Of a stretch of 64,000 nucleotides of DNA, positions 61,620 to 64,000 are shown piece by piece. The position numbers and the translations under genes are program-made. Under the pieces are notes generated by a model. It saw only the letters and a program-made list of their open reading frames with translations, did no database searches and was not told the origin of the DNA. Location of the stretch: positions 128,208,896 to 128,272,895 of the forward strand of contig NC_067477.1 in the NCBI RefSeq assembly GCF_947179515.1. Reading direction: 5' to 3'. Positions within the stretch are counted from its first letter, which is position 1, and each line of letters opens with the position of its first letter. The DNA comes from Apodemus sylvaticus (taxonomy: Eukaryota; Chordata; Mammalia; Rodentia; Muridae).

Positions 61620-62280
61620 AGATGGCTTGACAGGCACAAGTGTTCAGGGTTGATCCCCGAGCCCACGCCTGTGGCAGGAGGGAACCAACTTATTACGTTG
61701 TCCTCTGGCCTCATGCACACTGTGGTGCACTTGTGTGTGCATTTGTTAAGTTGTCCTCTGGCCTCACGTACACTGTGGTGCATTGTGTGTGCATTTGTTA
61801 AGTTGTCCTCTGGCCTCATGCACACTGTGGTGCACTTGTGTGTGCATTTGTTAAGTTGTCCTCTGGCCTGCATTTGTTAAGTTGTCCTCTGGCCTCATGC
61901 ACACTGTGATGCACTTGTGTGTGCATTTGTTAAGTTGTCCTCTGGCCTCATGCACACTGTGATGCACTTGTGTGTGCATTTGTTAAGTTGTCCTCTGGCC
62001 TCATGTACACTGTGGTGCACTTGTGTGTGCATTTGTTAAGTTGTCCTCTGGCCTCATGCACACTGTGATGCACTTGTGTGTGCATTTGTTAAGTTGTCCT
62101 CTGGCCTCATGCACACTGTGATGCACTTGTGTGTGCATTTGTTAAGTTGTCCTCTGGCCTCATGCACACTGTGATGCACTTGTGTGTGCATTTGTTAAGT
62201 TGTCCTCTGGCCTCATGTACACTGTGGTGCATTGTGTGTGCATCTGCTTGTGTATACACATGCAAAATAAATAAAAATAC
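61620..62280 (+). mobile_element. B2/B3-type SINE expanded by an internal minisatellite
   Basis: The left part (gatggcttgacaggcacaag, ggttgatccccgagcccacg) and the right end (acacatgcaaaataaataaa) are a single SINE. Between them the B2/B3 segment from the cctctggcct core to its TG-rich tail has been amplified. Confidence 0.85.
61698..62252. repeat. Minisatellite, 11 copies of a 52/53-bp unit (one truncated)
   Basis: The unit begins TTGTCCTCTGGCCTCATGCA, then CACTGTGGTGCACTTGTGTG and TGCATTTGTTAAG. Starts occur at 61698, 61751, 61803, 61856, 61882, 61935, 61988, 62041, 62094, 62147 and 62200. The copy at 61856 is cut to 26 bp. Confidence 0.95.
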
Positions 62281-62489
62281 AAGTTGTACATTAATTCTTA
62301 AAGACTCCAGAATGGAAAACTGCCGAGTGCGTGTGTGGCCTGATGAGTCCCCCGGTCCGTGGATTACCGTACCATGCCCCACTCTGCAGTGTAATAGAAG
62401 TCATAACATGAACCAGGAACAACACAGTAGAAAAACATTAAGTCCTAAAGTCTTGAGAAATCTTAATTATCTATATAATGAAAATCATT

Positions 62490-62640
62490 CCCCACACCTC
62501 CCTAAGGCAAGGTCTCATACTGTAGCCCAGATTGCATTAGAACTCTGTATGTTGCTTTGCCTGGTCTCAAATTCATAGTAATCTACCTGTCTTAGTCTCT
62601 CAAGTGCTGGTACTATAAGTTTGATTCATGATACCCAGAT
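62490..62640 (-). mobile_element. Old B1-like SINE, antisense
   Basis: Contains gcaaggtctcatactgtagc and ctctcaagtgctggtactat. Confidence 0.6.
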
Positions 62641-62664
62641 AATTTTAAATAGCATTCTTTTTTA

Positions 62665-62860
62665 AAAAATAAATTATTATTTAGAATGTGCATGTGTGTG
62701 CGTGTGCACACGCTTGCTTTTCTGTGTACATGTATGGAGATGGATAAGAAGGGCAACTTACAGAAGTCTCTCCTTCTGCCATGTAGGCCCCAGGAGTCAA
62801 ACTCACGTAGTCAGGCTTGGTAGCAGACACAACCTCACTGGTCTTTCTAGTTTTTTTGAG
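62665..62860 (-). mobile_element. B3-type SINE, antisense, diverged
   Basis: AATAAATTATTATTT at the left, then aggccccaggagtcaaactc, in antisense B3 order. Confidence 0.65.
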
Positions 62861-62879
62861 AAAACGTTGCCTTGTCTAA

Positions 62880-63072
62880 TTTTTTTCTTTAAAAGCCATT
62901 TTGAATTATGTGTCTGTTGTATGCCATGTGTATACAGGTGCCAAGAGAGGCCAGAGGAAGACTTTGGAGCTCCCTGAATATGGAGTTACAGGTAGTTTGT
63001 TAGCTGCCCAGTGTGGTGTTAGAAACTGAACTCAGATCCTCTAGAAGAGGACTAAGCCATCTCTCCATCCCT
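62880..63072 (-). mobile_element. B3 SINE, antisense
   Basis: Contains gccaagagaggccagaggaa, actgaactcagatcctctag and ends ctaagccatctctccatccc. Confidence 0.88.
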
Positions 63073-63077
63073 TAAGT

Positions 63078-63212
63078 TTGTGTGTGTGTGTGTGTGTGTG
63101 TGTGCATACACGCATGCATGTTTGCGTGTGTGTGCATGTGCGCGTTCACAGCGCATCTGTGTGTGAGAGTGTGTATGTGTATGTCTGTATATATGTATGT
63201 ATGTATGTATAG
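63078..63212. repeat. (TG)n/(TATG)n compound microsatellite
   Basis: Interrupted TG, TGCA and TATG tracts. The following 63,213-63,350 looks like another decayed antisense B3. Confidence 0.9.
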
Positions 63213-63801
63213 GCATTCATATACATGAAGGTCAGGAACAACTTTTGTGATACTGGTTCTCTCTTTCCACCTTGATGTGAGCTTCAGGAGTCAACCTTGA
63301 GCTGTCAGATTTCTGTGACTAATGCCATCCACAGCACCATCGCAGCCCTTAATTTTTCTTATTAAGCTGCTTGGATTTTATAGCCTTTCAAATCCTCATC
63401 AAAGCTTCTTGCTTTTATTTATAAAGTAATACATTTTCAAGTTGTATGTGTCTACTAATCCTTTAGAATTTTTTTACTTAATATTTTAAACCATGATCAG
63501 TTGGAGAACTTTTACTAGTATACAAATTCACTGTTTCTAAAATAACAACAATATTGAGTTTAACAGACATTGTTGCAATGCTGAACAATGAAAATCTATT
63601 GAAAAAACAGTTTTTATTACTTTAGCCTTATTTTCATATTGGGTCCCTGAGGAGAGACCCTGTAGCTATTGAGTCCTCAAATGGAGACTTGGATGCATAT
63701 ATACACAGATAATCAAAGAACCACCCATCTAAGCAAAAAGGCCACATGATTAAAAATAAAACTGGGCTCTTCCTGTAAGTGGCCAGAGGTGACCTGTGAA
63801 T

Positions 63802-64000
63802 ATGGTTCACCATTCTCTTGACCCAGCAAACCCCACAAAATCATGCAATTCAAGAGATTCAAACCTTCTTGTTCACTTTAAGAACACCCAGGAACCTGCT
63901 CAGGTTATCAAGGGAATACATATCTGCAAAGCCACCAGGTATCTGAAGGATGTCACTTTAAAGAAGCAATGTGTGCCTTTCCGGCGGTGTAATGGTAGAG
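63802..64000 (+). pseudogene. Processed pseudogene of ribosomal protein L17 (5' part; runs off the window)
   Basis: From the ATG the frame reads MVHHSLDPANPTKSCNSRDS and later HFKNTQEPAQVIKG, TRYLKDVTLKKQCVPFRR. This matches the eL17 (Rpl17) N-terminus over about 66 codons with no intron. Substitutions fall at normally invariant positions (RYS to HHS, ENPTKSCKSRGSN to ANPTKSCNSRDSN, HIRKAT to HICKAT, RRYNGG to RRCNGR). It lies antisense in a Sos1 intron, as expected of a retrocopy. No stop or frameshift occurs before the window end, so how broken it is cannot be judged. The target-site duplication and A-tail are outside the window. Confidence 0.88.

Larger units (their letters stand above)
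53551..64000 (-). other. Sos1: Sos1 intron 8 (partial; continues past the window)
   Basis: At least 10.4 kb. No match was seen to the expected exon 8 coding end (HYFELLK). It holds many B1, B2 and B3 SINEs, (TG)n tracts, two minisatellites and the Rpl17 retrocopy. A unique stretch around 57,000-58,000 and 59,800-60,900 has no recognised feature. Confidence 0.85.

Noticed and set aside
61559..62382. Repetitive open frames (QLNKCTHKC-type) on the minus strand
   Set aside because: They are translations of the SINE-derived 53-bp minisatellite.
53551..64000. Sos1 exon 8 or an alternative upstream exon
   Set aside because: No match to the expected coding end (HYFELLK) followed by a GT donor was seen on the minus strand, so exon 8 must lie beyond the window.

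Overview
This is mammalian chromosomal DNA, almost certainly from a murine rodent (Mus or a close relative). The interspersed repeats are rodent-specific: young B1 SINEs with intact target-site duplications, B2/B3/B4 and ID-like SINEs, URR1-type hAT fragments, and many long (CA)n tracts. The one protein-coding gene reads as Sos1, the Ras guanine-nucleotide exchange factor Son of sevenless 1. The exact species cannot be fixed from the sequence. The protein matches mouse/human SOS1 closely with several scattered substitutions.

Layout, left to right. Positions 1 to about 12,050 are intergenic. They hold SINE and URR1 fragments, a perfect 62-bp AT-rich palindrome at 2670-2731, and possibly the 3' end of a convergent plus-strand neighbour (AATAAA at 5815-5820). 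No coding exon is supported there. From about 12,050 up to and past 53,550 lies the 3' portion of Sos1 on the minus strand. It comprises a roughly 4.3-kb 3' UTR carrying one young B1, the terminal coding exon (stop at 16384), and twelve further constitutive coding exons. Every splice junction was traced (GT/AG and codon phase). The thirteen exons join in one open frame of 2,886 nt, encoding residues 359-1319 plus the stop. That covers the end of the DH domain, the PH domain, the REM and Cdc25 Ras-exchange domains, and the Grb2-binding proline-rich tail. Residue numbering was checked against well-known SOS1 positions (W432, E433, C441, R552, W729, E846, L938, E942), and all fall exactly where expected. 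Positions 53,551-64,000 are intron 8. At the window's right edge a processed Rpl17 pseudogene begins on the plus strand.

The most interesting observation is an apparently intact 45-bp cassette at 20153-20197 in the intron between exons 20 and 22. It matches the 15-residue insert that distinguishes the 1333-residue human SOS1 from the 1319-residue mouse form. It is in frame and keeps a pyrimidine tract, an AG and a GT, and it sits between two young same-orientation B1 insertions. The second theme is five unrelated minisatellites within about 30 kb of Sos1 introns: 51 x 19 bp, about 16 x 34 bp, 25 x 25/26 bp, 11 x 39-41 bp and 11 x about 53 bp. Several carry repeated regulatory-looking motifs (AGGTCA half-sites, CACGTG E-boxes, G-rich transcript). 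No prokaryotic features, CRISPR arrays, rRNA or convincing tRNA genes were seen.
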